From Sphingopyxis soli (GTDB lineage: Bacteria > Pseudomonadota > Alphaproteobacteria > Sphingomonadales > Sphingomonadaceae), in assembly GCF_018682675.1 (NCBI RefSeq), contig NZ_JAFMTR010000042.1, positions 1-64,000 on the forward strand: DNA of 64,000 bases, in the 5' to 3' direction. The translations under genes were made by a program, and so were the position numbers. This document shows positions 7,925-17,163 of this stretch, in pieces. The notes beneath the pieces are model-generated. The model was not told the DNA's origin. It did not search any database and saw only the letters and a list, made by a program, of their open reading frames with translations. Within the stretch, counting starts at the first letter, position 1. Every line of letters starts with the position of its first letter.

Positions 7925-9463
7925 TCAGGCTGGCGAACCAAGCTTCCCGGCGCGAATTTCGCGCTTCAGCACCTTGCCCACTTTCGACCGCGGCAAGTCG
8001 TCCCAGATTTCGAGCTGCTTCGGCGTCTTGACGCTGCCGATGGCGGCCTTGACGTGCGCGATGATCGCTTCGGGATGCGCCCGCTGGCCCGCGCGAAGCT
8101 GCACGACCGCGCAGACCCGCTCACCCCATTTGTCGTCGGGAAGCCCGAACACCGCGCCGTCCTGAACCGCCGGGTGCGACAGCAGCGCCGCCTCGACCTC
8201 GGCCGAATAGACGTTGAAGCCGCCGGTAATGATCATGTCCTTGGCACGGTCGACGATGAACAGAAAATTGTCGGCGTCGAGATAGCCGATGTCGCCAGTG
8301 CGGTGCCAGCCGTTCACCGTCGCTTCGGCGGTCGCTTCCGGATTCTTGTAATAGCCGTCCATGACGAGCGAGCCCCTGACGACGATCTCGCCGCGCTCGC
8401 CCTGCGGCAGTTCGTTGCCGTCGGCATCGACGATCGCGACGCGCACGAGCGGCCCCGGTTTGCCCGCCGACGACAGGCGATGCCGCGCGACCGATCCGTC
8501 GGGTGCCAGATGATCCTTCGGCGCCATCATCGAGATCATCATCGGCGCTTCGGTCTGTCCGAAAAGCTGCGCCATCACGGGCCCGATCTTGCCGATCGCC
8601 TCTTCGAGCCGCGCGGGCGAGATCGGAGCGGCACCGTACCAGAAGCATTGCAGCGCGGAGAGGTCGGCGGCCGCGAGATCGGGATGATCGAGCAGCATAT
8701 AGATCAAGGTCGGCGGCAGGAAGGTGTGCGTGGCGCGGTGCCGCGCCGCGAGGGTCAGGAACTGGCCGATATCGGGATAAGGCATGATCACCACTTCGCC
8801 GCCGAGCGCCATGATCGGAAAGGTCAGCACCCCGGCGGCGTGGGTGAGCGGCGCCATCGCCAGATAGACAGGGCGTCCCTCGAACGGATAGCCGATCAGC
8901 GTCAGCGCGGTCATCGCCTCCAGATTGCGGGCCGTCAGCATGACGCCTTTCGGTTGGCCTGTCGTACCGCCGGTGCCGGGAAGCATCGCAAGATCGCCGA
9001 CCGGCTCCACCTGAAACGGGGCATCGGGAACGCCGGTCAGCCACCCCTCGAGCGAGGGCGCGAACGGTTGTTCGGCATCGAGACAGACGAGCAGCCCTAG
9101 CTTCGGCAACTGCGGGCGCAGATCGTCGACCAGATCGGCGAACTTCGAATGGAAGAACAGCGCCGTGCAATCGAAATTGTCGAGAACATAGGCATTCTCC
9201 GCGGCTTCGTTGCGCGGGTTGATCGGACACCACACCGCACCGGCGCGCGAGATCGCGAAGACGCAGGCAAAGGCGACCGGGTCGTTGCCCGACAGGATCG
9301 CGACGTGCTTGCCCGGCGTGATCCCCGCCGCATTCAGTCCGCGCGCAACGCGATGCGTCAGCGCCTGCACCTCGGCATAGGACAGGCTCTTGCCGTCCAT
9401 CGTGAGGCAGGGCGCGCCGGCGCCCAGCGAAGCCCCCTTGTCGAGCCAGTCAACCAGCCGCAT
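7925..9463 (-). CDS. AMP-dependent acyl-CoA synthetase / ligase (FadD-like)
   Basis: 512-residue ANL-superfamily ligase that adenylates a carboxylic acid with ATP and transfers it to CoA. The P-loop-like A3 motif reads GTGGTTGQPKGV, the A5 region FGQTEAPM, the A7 motif YLDADNFLFIVDRAKDMI, and the A10 lysine region PRSKVGKVLKREIR. ATG at 9463 is preceded by GGAGG about 8 bases upstream; the longer open frame would translate through a palindromic repeat and is rejected. It probably activates the acid feeding the dehydrogenase genes nearby. It converges with the flavin reductase fusion gene (15 bp apart). Confidence 0.9.
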   Translation of the reverse strand: MRLVDWLDKGASLGAGAPCLTMDGKSLSYAEVQALTHRVARGLNAAGITPGKHVAILSGNDPVAFACVFAISRAGAVWCPINPRNEAAENAYVLDNFDCTALFFHSKFADLVDDLRPQLPKLGLLVCLDAEQPFAPSLEGWLTGVPDAPFQVEPVGDLAMLPGTGGTTGQPKGVMLTARNLEAMTALTLIGYPFEGRPVYLAMAPLTHAAGVLTFPIMALGGEVVIMPYPDIGQFLTLAARHRATHTFLPPTLIYMLLDHPDLAAADLSALQCFWYGAAPISPARLEEAIGKIGPVMAQLFGQTEAPMMISMMAPKDHLAPDGSVARHRLSSAGKPGPLVRVAIVDADGNELPQGERGEIVVRGSLVMDGYYKNPEATAEATVNGWHRTGDIGYLDADNFLFIVDRAKDMIITGGFNVYSAEVEAALLSHPAVQDGAVFGLPDDKWGERVCAVVQLRAGQRAHPEAIIAHVKAAIGSVKTPKQLEIWDDLPRSKVGKVLKREIRAGKLGSPA

Positions 9464-9513
9464 CAACGGCCTCCGCAAGGATAAGAGCGTGACGCAAAGG
9501 AAGATGCAGCCGT

Positions 9514-9593
9514 TCCCCCGCGAAGGCGGGGGCCCATCATCCGATGGCTCCAAATGGGACCGGCCGGTGATGGGTCCGCGCCTTCGCGGGGAC
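9514..9593. repeat. Imperfect inverted repeat (short intergenic palindrome)
   Basis: Arms CCCCCGCGAAGGCGGGGGCCCAT.. (from 9515) and ATGGGTCCGCGCCTTCGCGGGG (to 9591) are near-complementary around a 26-base spacer. Each arm also folds on itself. This looks like the REP-like intergenic palindrome common in sphingomonad genomes (from memory). It lies between the acyl-CoA synthetase start and the reductase gene stop, both leftward. Confidence 0.7.
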
Positions 9594-9640
9594 ACGCAGC
9601 TTCCATGCGTCCCAACACCGGGGGCATCGTCGCTCTCCCC

Positions 9641-10762
9641 TCAATCATGCACGGTGACGACCGGTTTCAGCACCAGCCCGAACTGGCGCAGCGCGCCGAA
9701 AATCTCGCGATGCCCGAAGGCCTGGCAGGCCGACGCGAAGCCCGTGCGGCGCGGCGGCTGCTGGAGCAGGTTCATCGCCGCCCATGCCTGCATCAGCCCG
9801 GTCTGCTTATAGTTGCAATTGCCGTGGATCAGCACGTGCACGCGCCCGAGCGGGCCGGAGGCATGGACCGAGTCGATGCTGGTGTTAAGCCGCGGATTTT
9901 CGCGCGGCGGCATGTCGCCCTGAACCGATTCCGCCATCTTGGCGAGCGCGGCTTCCTGTTCCGCGAACGGCAGCGGCTTGATGTCGGTATCGATCATCTT
10001 CGTCATATTGACGACATTGTCCATCACCTCGCGCGCGAAGACGCCGCCATAGACCTTGACGGTCGAAACGCGCGGGTCGTCCTTGAACCAGAGCGGGTGC
10101 GATGTCCCGCCCCACGGCAGGGTCAGCGCGGTGGCGTGCTGGCCGGGGACATGGCATTCGGTGGTCGTCAGCGTCGGCCATTGGACATACTGGTTGTTCT
10201 GCAGATAATACCAGTCGGCCTTCAGGATGGTGAAGATCGTCTGCACCGAGGCATAGGTCGGGAAGCCCTTCCACAGCACGAGCATGTCGAGCGTATCGAG
10301 CCCCGGCATGTTTTCGAGCGCGATGTTCGCGGCGATCTCTCCCGTCGTGTACATGTGCGCGACGCACGGCGAGAGCAGCAGACCCCTCTTTGCGAAGCCT
10401 TCGCCCCACTTCTCCTGCGCCAGCATCATCCAGTCCTGCTCGCCGGTCGTGTCGAGATAGTGACATCCCGCCGCCAGACTCGCCTCGACGGTTTCGGGGC
10501 CATATTTGATGAACGGGCCGACCATGTTGCACACGACCTTCGCGCCCTTGAACAGCTTCGTCAGCGCCTCGACGCTATGTTCGACCTCGACGACTTCGTA
10601 GTCCGCCGTCTCGATGCCCGGCACCTTGTCCATCACCTCCCGCACGCGCTTCGCATCGCGCCCGGCGGCGATGAACGGAATGCCGAGCTCGCGCAGATAT
10701 TCGCAGACGAGGCGCCCCGTGTAGCCAGAGGCGCCATAGACGATGACCGGTTTCTTGCTCAT
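9641..10762 (-). CDS. Saccharopine-dehydrogenase-like NAD(P)-binding reductase (DUF5938-like)
   Basis: 373-residue protein beginning with a Rossmann motif (VIVYGASGYTGRLVCEYL, GxSGYTG type) as in saccharopine-dehydrogenase-like and trans-acting enoyl reductases. Further family features are VCNMVGPFIKYGPETVEA and CHYLDTTGEQDWM. Start at 10762 is the first methionine, directly before the first beta strand. Members reduce or isomerise lipid-linked or polyketide substrates; true saccharopine dehydrogenase activity is unlikely. It is transcribed leftward after an SDR gene and before the acyl-CoA synthetase, so a role in the same catabolic route is inferred. Confidence 0.75.
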   Translation of the reverse strand: MSKKPVIVYGASGYTGRLVCEYLRELGIPFIAAGRDAKRVREVMDKVPGIETADYEVVEVEHSVEALTKLFKGAKVVCNMVGPFIKYGPETVEASLAAGCHYLDTTGEQDWMMLAQEKWGEGFAKRGLLLSPCVAHMYTTGEIAANIALENMPGLDTLDMLVLWKGFPTYASVQTIFTILKADWYYLQNNQYVQWPTLTTTECHVPGQHATALTLPWGGTSHPLWFKDDPRVSTVKVYGGVFAREVMDNVVNMTKMIDTDIKPLPFAEQEAALAKMAESVQGDMPPRENPRLNTSIDSVHASGPLGRVHVLIHGNCNYKQTGLMQAWAAMNLLQQPPRRTGFASACQAFGHREIFGALRQFGLVLKPVVTVHD

Positions 10763-10793
10763 GAAATGTCGTTCCTGTTCTGAAGGATACGGA

Positions 10794-11564
10794 TCAGACA
10801 GCGGTGTAGCCGCCGTCGACGATCAGCTCGCTGCCGCACATGTATGCGGCATCGTCGCTGGCGAGGAAAAGAAGCGGGCGGGCGATCTCGCGGGTCGTCG
10901 CCATCCGGCCGACCGGAATGGCGCCGACCGTTGCGGTCGCGAAATCCGCGGCCGCGTCGCCGAGGCTGCCGACCGCATCAGCGACGAGCTTGGTCTCGCA
11001 ATAGCCGGGATGGAGCGAGTTGATCCGCACCGGCCAGCCCTTGCGCGCGCAATCGACCGCAACGGCCTTGGTGAGCATCGCAACGCCGGCCTTGCTGGCG
11101 TTGTACGCGGGGAAGAGCGGTTCGGCGACGTTCGCCGCGATCGAGGCGACATTGACGATCACACCGCCCTTGTCCTTCATCGCCTCGATCCCGGCGCGCA
11201 CGCCGAGGAAGACGCTTTCCAGATTGACCGCCATCAACCGTTGCCATTCGGCGAGGTTCGTATCGACGACCGATTTCAGGAAACCCATGCCGGCGTTGTT
11301 GACGAGGATGTCGAGCTTGCCCTCGCGCGCGACGACGTCGGCAATCACCGATTTCCACTCCGCCTCGTCGGCGACGTCCTGGCGTCGTGCTTCGGCTTTC
11401 AGTCCCTCGGCACGGATCGCGGCCGCCGCGGCGTCGGCCTCGTCCGCGTCGATGTCGGTGATCGTCACCGATGCGCCCTCGCGGGCGAATTCCTGCGCGG
11501 CGGCGAGGCCGATCCCGCGCGCAGCGCCCGTGATCAGCACGCTCTTGCCGGAAAAACGCATCAT
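10794..11564 (-). CDS. SDR-family oxidoreductase
   Basis: Classical short-chain dehydrogenase of 256 residues with the cofactor motif TGAARGIG (12-19), NNAG (ILVNNAGMGF), the catalytic Tyr and Lys in YNASKAG, and the C-terminal LFLASDDAAYMCGSELIVDGG. The ATG at 11564 is preferred because AGGAG sits 7 bases upstream; an in-frame ATG at 11588 would precede that site. DITDIDADE after beta strand 2 suggests NAD(H) rather than NADP(H). It is 31 bp upstream of the saccharopine-dehydrogenase-like gene on the same strand and downstream of a TonB-dependent receptor. Confidence 0.88.
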   Translation of the reverse strand: MMRFSGKSVLITGAARGIGLAAAQEFAREGASVTITDIDADEADAAAAAIRAEGLKAEARRQDVADEAEWKSVIADVVAREGKLDILVNNAGMGFLKSVVDTNLAEWQRLMAVNLESVFLGVRAGIEAMKDKGGVIVNVASIAANVAEPLFPAYNASKAGVAMLTKAVAVDCARKGWPVRINSLHPGYCETKLVADAVGSLGDAAADFATATVGAIPVGRMATTREIARPLLFLASDDAAYMCGSELIVDGGYTAV

Positions 11565-11596
11565 CTGATGCTCCTTGTGAAATGCCATAAAGGGTC

Positions 11597-11629
11597 GGGG
11601 GCGGCGCGGGAGGAGGGGGCGCCGCCCCC
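11597..11629 (-). terminator. Perfect 11-bp GC stem-loop, possible terminator
   Basis: GGGGGCGGCGC (11597-11607) and its exact complement (11619-11629) flank a 10-base loop. It sits in the 76-bp gap between the receptor stop and the downstream SDR. Read on the minus strand it is followed only by a short T run (CCTTTA), so it may be a weak terminator or an mRNA-stabilising structure. Confidence 0.5.
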
Positions 11630-11640
11630 AGGGGGGTGCC

Positions 11641-14226
11641 TCAGAATTTGGCGGTCAACTCGACACCATAGGTGCGGGGCGTGCCGCGGTTGAGATAGTC
11701 GAGCCCGAAGATGTCGATGTTGAGCCCATAGCTGTAGTAATATTTGTTGGTCAGGTTCTTGACCCACGCACTGACCGCATAGTTGCCATGCTCGAAGGTC
11801 AGGCGGCTGTTCACCAGCCAGTATCCGGGATTGCCGCAGGTGATCGCGGGGCCGGCCGGGCGGACGTTGCCGGGCGCGCCGGGACGGTCGCACGGGGTCT
11901 GGTCATAATCGCCGAACGGGTCGAAATAATATTTGCCGGTATAGGCGGCGTCGCCGCGCAGCGTCAGCTTATTGTCCCCGCTTTCAAAGACATCCCAGTC
12001 GAAGCCAGCCGAGAAAGTGGTGCGCGGCGCGTTGGGGAAGGGATTGCCGTTGACGTTGCGCGTCGGGCTCGACGGATCGGTCGGATCGATGACATTACCC
12101 TTGTATTTGCTGCGCAGCAAACTCATCGAGGCGTCGAGGCGCAGGCTGTCCGCGGCCTGGATCGTCAGCTCGGCCTCGCCGCCGTAGAGGCGGCCATTGG
12201 CGCTGCGGGTGAAGGTCGTTGCGCCGATGACCTGCGTCACCTGGTGGTTCTTGTAGTCGTAATAGAAGCCAGCGAGATTGAGCTGCACGCGCCGGTCGAA
12301 GAAGCGCATTTTCAGCCCGCCTTCGTATGCGTTGATCTGCTCGGGCTCGATATAGTAAACCTGATTGGTGCCCTGATAGGCGAGCCCGTTGAAGCTGCCG
12401 CTGCGATAGCCGCGGCTGTAGTTAAGATAGCCCATGACATCGTCGGCGAAGTCGTAGCTGACGTTGATCCGCCCGGTCAGTCGATTGGCCTTTTCCTTCT
12501 GCCGCAGCGCCGGAACGCTCGCGTCATAGGGAAAAGTGTAGGGAATGGTGCTTGCGCGGATCGTCCCGCCAAGGTCGTAAAGCACGGTCCGGCCGTTCAG
12601 ATATTTGACCTTGTCCATCGTGTAGCGAAGACCGACGCTGACGGTCAGCGCATCGGTGATGTCATAGCTGCCGTCGAAATAGATCGCCGCCGAAGGCCGC
12701 TTGATCGTGTAGCGCTGCTCGCCTTCGATCGGACCGAAGGGCGGCGCGCCGGCGGCGCGGCAGGCCGCCGAAATGGCGCCGCCGAAGCCGCCACCGCCCG
12801 AATTGTTGAGCTGGATGTCGGTTAGCAGAGCGATCAGCGAGCGGGCGTCGAGGAAGCCGTTGGGATTGCCCGTCGGAACAGCGGCGCAGCTTGCGGGGTT
12901 GGTGGGGTCAAGCGCCGGATTGACCGCGAACGCGGGAACGAACGCCGCCGCCTGCGGCGCCGAAACCGGCGCGTTGAAGAAGCTGTTCGGAACCCCCGCG
13001 CCCTGCAGAATCGGCTTCAGCACGCCGAAGAAGTCGATCTCGTTGCGCGTGTCGATCTTGTCGACACCATAATAGAGCCCGGCCACCGCGTTGAAGCGGT
13101 CGCCCTTGAAGTTCAGACGCAGATCCTGGTTGAAATTCTTGCTGAACGAATTGTAGCGCAGCGCGCAGACGCTGTTGGGCGATCCGTCGCAGTCGAACGG
13201 CGAGTTACGGTATTTGCCCGTGTCGTACCCGGTGATCGAGGTCAGCGAGAGGCTGTCGCTGAGTTCGATCGCGACATTGAGCGCAAAGCCCTGCGACGAA
13301 GTGTAATAGCGTCCGCCCGTGTCTGCGGCGACTTCATTCTTGCCGAGCGGGGCACCGCCGTTCTGCGCCGGATCGAAGCGCGAGTAGCCGAGCACGTCGC
13401 GCCCCTCGGCGAGCTGGCCCAGTGCGTAGGGATTGGGCGCCAGCGGATTGTCGCGCGCGAAATAGCCTTTCAGGTTGATGTCGACCGTATCGGTCGGCTT
13501 CCAGCGGAGCGAGGCGCGGCCCGCAACCGTGTTCGTCGTGCCGACATGGCGGTCCTGGACGGGATTATATTGCCAGCCGTCGCCCTTTGCGAAGGTGCCG
13601 GCAAGACGGATACCCAGCTTGTCCGGGATCAGCGTCGCCTCGACCGCGCCCTCGACCGTCTTGGTGTCGTAATTGCCGTAGCCGAGCGTGATCGTGCCCT
13701 CGTTCCCGTCGAGCTTCGGCTTGTTGCTGAAAAAGCTGATCGCGCCGCCGGTGGTGTTGCGACCGTAAAGCGTACCCTGCGGGCCGCGCAGCACTTCGAC
13801 CCGTTCGAGATCATAGAGTTGCTGCCCGTGGCTGGCGCGGAAGCTCTGATAGACTTCGTCGACATACACGCCCACCGGCGACGCGGTGGAGGCCGAGAAT
13901 TCGTTCGCGACCGAGACACCGCGCAGCGAGAAGTTCGGCTGGGTGCGGCCATAGGGCGTCGTGATCTGGAGGCTGGGCACGAAGCCTTGCAGGTCCGATG
14001 TCTCGCTGATTCCGCGCGATTCCAGCTCCTCGCCCGCCAGCGCGGACACCGCGACGGGAACGTCCTGCAGGTTCTGCGCTCGCTTCTGTGCGGTGACGAC
14101 GATTTCGGCGATGCCGCCGCTACTTGCCTCTTCTGGGGCAGAGGTTTCCTGTGCGAACGCGGCGCCCGGCCATCCCATCAGCATCGTCGTCGACAGGCAG
14201 GTCGCCAGAAAAGCTTTGTGCGTCAC
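11641..14226 (-). CDS. TonB-dependent outer-membrane receptor
   Basis: 861-residue TonB-dependent receptor. A GTG start at 14226 (ribosome site GGGAG) gives a clean signal peptide ending GAAFA before Gln26; an upstream in-frame ATG would add about 50 residues without signal-peptide character. The plug domain contains EIVVTAQKRAQNLQDVPVAV and LRGPQGTLYGRNTTGGAI. The beta-barrel follows and the protein ends with a terminal phenylalanine (GVELTAKF), as required for barrel insertion. This QDVPVAV/GRNTTGGAI class is very expanded in sphingomonads and takes up varied organic ligands or siderophores. The ligand is unknown; adjacency to acyl-CoA catabolic genes suggests uptake of their substrate. Confidence 0.93.
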   Translation of the reverse strand: MTHKAFLATCLSTTMLMGWPGAAFAQETSAPEEASSGGIAEIVVTAQKRAQNLQDVPVAVSALAGEELESRGISETSDLQGFVPSLQITTPYGRTQPNFSLRGVSVANEFSASTASPVGVYVDEVYQSFRASHGQQLYDLERVEVLRGPQGTLYGRNTTGGAISFFSNKPKLDGNEGTITLGYGNYDTKTVEGAVEATLIPDKLGIRLAGTFAKGDGWQYNPVQDRHVGTTNTVAGRASLRWKPTDTVDINLKGYFARDNPLAPNPYALGQLAEGRDVLGYSRFDPAQNGGAPLGKNEVAADTGGRYYTSSQGFALNVAIELSDSLSLTSITGYDTGKYRNSPFDCDGSPNSVCALRYNSFSKNFNQDLRLNFKGDRFNAVAGLYYGVDKIDTRNEIDFFGVLKPILQGAGVPNSFFNAPVSAPQAAAFVPAFAVNPALDPTNPASCAAVPTGNPNGFLDARSLIALLTDIQLNNSGGGGFGGAISAACRAAGAPPFGPIEGEQRYTIKRPSAAIYFDGSYDITDALTVSVGLRYTMDKVKYLNGRTVLYDLGGTIRASTIPYTFPYDASVPALRQKEKANRLTGRINVSYDFADDVMGYLNYSRGYRSGSFNGLAYQGTNQVYYIEPEQINAYEGGLKMRFFDRRVQLNLAGFYYDYKNHQVTQVIGATTFTRSANGRLYGGEAELTIQAADSLRLDASMSLLRSKYKGNVIDPTDPSSPTRNVNGNPFPNAPRTTFSAGFDWDVFESGDNKLTLRGDAAYTGKYYFDPFGDYDQTPCDRPGAPGNVRPAGPAITCGNPGYWLVNSRLTFEHGNYAVSAWVKNLTNKYYYSYGLNIDIFGLDYLNRGTPRTYGVELTAKF

Positions 14227-14403
14227 GCTCTCTCTCCCTTCGCTCGGTCCCGTTCTGTGCGGAACCTTCGTCATTCGGGAGGCTATGGCGGCGGGGCGGC
14301 GCGCAATAGACAAGGCGTCGGGGGGAGCGATGGGGGGGTGGATGCCTGCCGCTTGCCCCCGAACGGCCAAGGCGATAGCGTCCGATCATCGATGGGGGGC
14401 AAA

Positions 14404-17034
14404 ATGACCGTCCAACAGGGATCGAGGAGTATCGCCAAACCGCGCCTGCGGGCCGTGCCGAACGAAGGCGCATCCGCTTTGCGTCCCCGCCATTCGGCGC
14501 CTCCCCGCTTTCCCGCCGACCTTGTCGGACTGGCGACGCAGCGGGTTTGGCTGGACAAGCTGTTCCAGCATGAAATCGGCATCGTCTGCGCCCCCGTCGG
14601 GTACGGGAAGACGGCATGGTGCGCGACGCTGTTTACAGAGGCGGCCGCTGCGGGCTGGCGGACGGCGTGGTTGTCGGTCGATGCCGAAACCGATGCCGCG
14701 ATGCTGCTCGCCGCCTTTGGGCTCGATCTTTCGGAGGATATTGGCGCTCCGGCAAGCGCCGATGCCCTGGCGAGGCTCATCGACGCGGACCCGCGTCCCA
14801 TGCTGTTCGTTGCCGACAATGCCGACCGTCTTGCCGATCCCGTGGCGCGCGGCATTCTTGCCGGGCTGGTCCGGTACCCGCCCGAACGGCTGCGGCTGGT
14901 GGTCGTCGGCCGGGCGAGGCCCGATATTGCGCTTGGCGATGTCGAGGCGCGCGGCATGGCGCTGGCGATCGGCCGCGCCGATCTCGGGATGTCCGATACC
15001 GCTATCCAGCAGTTCCTGGCCGCGTCGGGTATCGCCCTCGATGCGAGCGAGGCGCGTTCGCTCAATCGCTTCCTGCTCGGCTGGCCCGCGGGCGTTAGAA
15101 TGGCGGCGCAGTGCGGCGACGATCTGCGCGCGATGGCGGCGGCGGGCGATTGGCGGCCGCTCGCGCGGCGCCTAGCGGCGATCGTCGACCCGGTGGTCGA
15201 CGCGTTGCCCGCCGCGATGGGCGATATGCTGGCGCGGGGCGCCGTGGCGCCGTGGCTCGACGATGCGCTTTGTCTGTTGATGGGCGGCGGCGACAGCGGG
15301 ACGGCCGTTCGCGACCTCGCGTCGCATTCGACCTTCCTCGAAGCGGACGGCGACGGCGGATTTCGCATCCTTCCCGCCGTGCGCGCGGCGCTGAAAATCC
15401 GGCTCGATCCGGCGGACGCCGTTCAACTGCATCGTGTCGCCGGCCGCTATTACGCCGCAAGGGGACGGACGGCCGACGCCGTGGACCAGTTCCTCGCTTG
15501 CGGCGATCTTGACGATGCGGCGGGGCTCATCGCCGAGCTTGCGATGCCGATGATCAGGAATGGCGCGATCGATCGCGTGGCGGCCTGGATCGACCATCTG
15601 CCGCCGGAGAAGGTCGCTGCGGCGCCGCGTCTCGCAAGGGTACGCGCCTGGCTTGCGCTGTTTCGCGGCGAAAGCGGCCCGACCGACCATGCCGCACCGG
15701 ATGAGGCGCGCGCCCTCGACCTGTTGCGCCGCGCCTATGCCGACGACCGGCCCGACGACATCGTCGAGACGAGTGACCGGCTGCTGGCCGCATCGGCAGG
15801 AGAAGACGATTTCGTCACCGACATGGTCAGGGTCGCGCTGGCGGAAGGCGCCGCCGGCCGCGGCCTTTTCGGGCTTGTTCACGATGCGCTGCGTCCCGTC
15901 ATGCAGCATGGCGTCGGGCGCCCGCTCGACCTGGCGGGGGCGCTCGCCGCGAGGTTGAAGGCCCGCGTGTCGCGCGCGCAAGGGCAATTGGGCGAGGCCG
16001 AACGGCTGCTGCGCGAAGCGAAGGCGCGGCACGGCGGTTCGGATCTCGCATCGGCCTTGACCGATGCTGCGCTCGCGCGCGCCTGCTACGAACGGGATGC
16101 GCTGGATGATGCGGCCGATCTTTCCGCGCAAGCGCTGCCGTATCTCGAGGGCAGTATTTTTCAGGATGCGCTGATCGACGCTTTCATTGTCGCCATTCGC
16201 GTCGCGGCGAGCGCAGGGCAGGGCGATCGCGCCGCATCGCTGATCGATCGTGCCGAGTTGCTGGCCTTCCACCGCGGCTGGGCGCCGCTCAAGGCGCTGT
16301 GCATCGTCGAACGCGCGCGACTTCGCCTGCCGCAGACGATCGATGCCGAGACCGTCGTGGCGATCGGTGAGGAAGAACGCGCCATAGTCGACCCGCTTTC
16401 GGCGCCCGCACGGGCCTTTGCGCTTCTTTCCGAAATGCGCGCCTATGAAGCCATTGCGAACGGAGACCGACCGCGCCTCACCACTGTCGCCGACCGGCTG
16501 CTGCGCCTTGCGTCGAGCAGCGACAGCGCCGAACTGCGCGCGAGCGCGACACTGTTCAACATCCTGCCGCAACTCAGCGGGCGCTGCGACAAGATGGTCG
16601 AGCTTGAAACGGTGCGCTTCCTCAACCATGCCGCTAGCCGCGGTTTCCGGCGCACGATCGTCGATGTTCTCGACGTCACCGGGGTGCGGGCGGTGCAGAA
16701 TTTCTGCAGCGAGGCCTATTCTTCCGACTGTTTTCTCGCATTGTTGAAACTGGCCGAACCGTCGCGGCGCAACCCCGCGCTCGAAGGTGGATACAGCGCC
16801 GCGCCCGGCGAGGCATTTTCGTTCCTGACCGAGCGCGAGATCGAGATCCTGAGCGCGCTGAATGTCGGCGAGTCGAACAAGGAAATCGCCCGAACGCTGC
16901 ACCTCGCGCCCGAAACGGTGAAATGGCACCTCAAGAATGTGATGCGCAAATTGCGCGCAGGCAGCCGCGAGGAAGCGGTCGTCAACGCGACGATGCTTGG
17001 CCTGAAGCTGATCGAAAAGGTGCCAGCGGCGTAA
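14404..17034 (+). CDS. LuxR-family transcriptional regulator with N-terminal ATPase (MalT/LAL type)
   Basis: Large regulator of 876 residues. A Walker A motif APVGYGKT lies at residues 63-70, with a Walker B-like MLFVADNADRL after it. The middle is all-helical, alanine-rich TPR-like sequence. A LuxR helix-turn-helix fills residues 808-876 (LTEREIEILSALNVGESNKE onward). This architecture is that of MalT/LAL regulators, in which ligand and ATP binding drive oligomerisation and activation. ATG at 14404 follows GGGGGG; further upstream the open frame is only the complement of the receptor gene. Divergent transcription from the TonB receptor (177-bp gap) suggests it controls that receptor. Confidence 0.85.
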   Translation: MTVQQGSRSIAKPRLRAVPNEGASALRPRHSAPPRFPADLVGLATQRVWLDKLFQHEIGIVCAPVGYGKTAWCATLFTEAAAAGWRTAWLSVDAETDAAMLLAAFGLDLSEDIGAPASADALARLIDADPRPMLFVADNADRLADPVARGILAGLVRYPPERLRLVVVGRARPDIALGDVEARGMALAIGRADLGMSDTAIQQFLAASGIALDASEARSLNRFLLGWPAGVRMAAQCGDDLRAMAAAGDWRPLARRLAAIVDPVVDALPAAMGDMLARGAVAPWLDDALCLLMGGGDSGTAVRDLASHSTFLEADGDGGFRILPAVRAALKIRLDPADAVQLHRVAGRYYAARGRTADAVDQFLACGDLDDAAGLIAELAMPMIRNGAIDRVAAWIDHLPPEKVAAAPRLARVRAWLALFRGESGPTDHAAPDEARALDLLRRAYADDRPDDIVETSDRLLAASAGEDDFVTDMVRVALAEGAAGRGLFGLVHDALRPVMQHGVGRPLDLAGALAARLKARVSRAQGQLGEAERLLREAKARHGGSDLASALTDAALARACYERDALDDAADLSAQALPYLEGSIFQDALIDAFIVAIRVAASAGQGDRAASLIDRAELLAFHRGWAPLKALCIVERARLRLPQTIDAETVVAIGEEERAIVDPLSAPARAFALLSEMRAYEAIANGDRPRLTTVADRLLRLASSSDSAELRASATLFNILPQLSGRCDKMVELETVRFLNHAASRGFRRTIVDVLDVTGVRAVQNFCSEAYSSDCFLALLKLAEPSRRNPALEGGYSAAPGEAFSFLTEREIEILSALNVGESNKEIARTLHLAPETVKWHLKNVMRKLRAGSREEAVVNATMLGLKLIEKVPAA

Positions 17035-17044
17035 AGGCGAATTA

Positions 17045-17120
17045 TGGTGAGCCCTGCTGGGTTCGAACCAGCGACCTACTGATTAAAAGTCAGTTGCTCT
17101 ACCGACTGAGCTAAGGGCCC
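17045..17120 (-). tRNA. tRNA-Lys (anticodon UUU)
   Basis: Read on the minus strand, the 76-nt gene folds fully: acceptor GGGCCCT/AGGGCTC with one G-U pair, D-arm AGCTCAGTCGGTAGAGC, anticodon stem ACTGA/TCAGT with loop CTTTTAA (anticodon TTT), T-arm with GGTTCGAACC, discriminator A, and an encoded CCA at 17045-17047. It lies between the LuxR regulator and folK. Confidence 0.96.
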
Positions 17121-17163
17121 ATCGCGGCGACGAAAGCTTCGGCGCCCGAAGAGAGCCGTCGCC

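Noticed and set aside
9400-9595. N-terminal extension of the acyl-CoA synthetase by 44 residues
   Set aside because: It would be encoded by a palindromic repeat; ATG 9463 with GGAGG fits the family start.
13546-14403. 5' extension of the LuxR regulator to a 1,162-residue protein
   Set aside because: The added part is the complement of the TonB receptor's start; ATG 14404 has a ribosome site and the ATPase follows at the normal distance.
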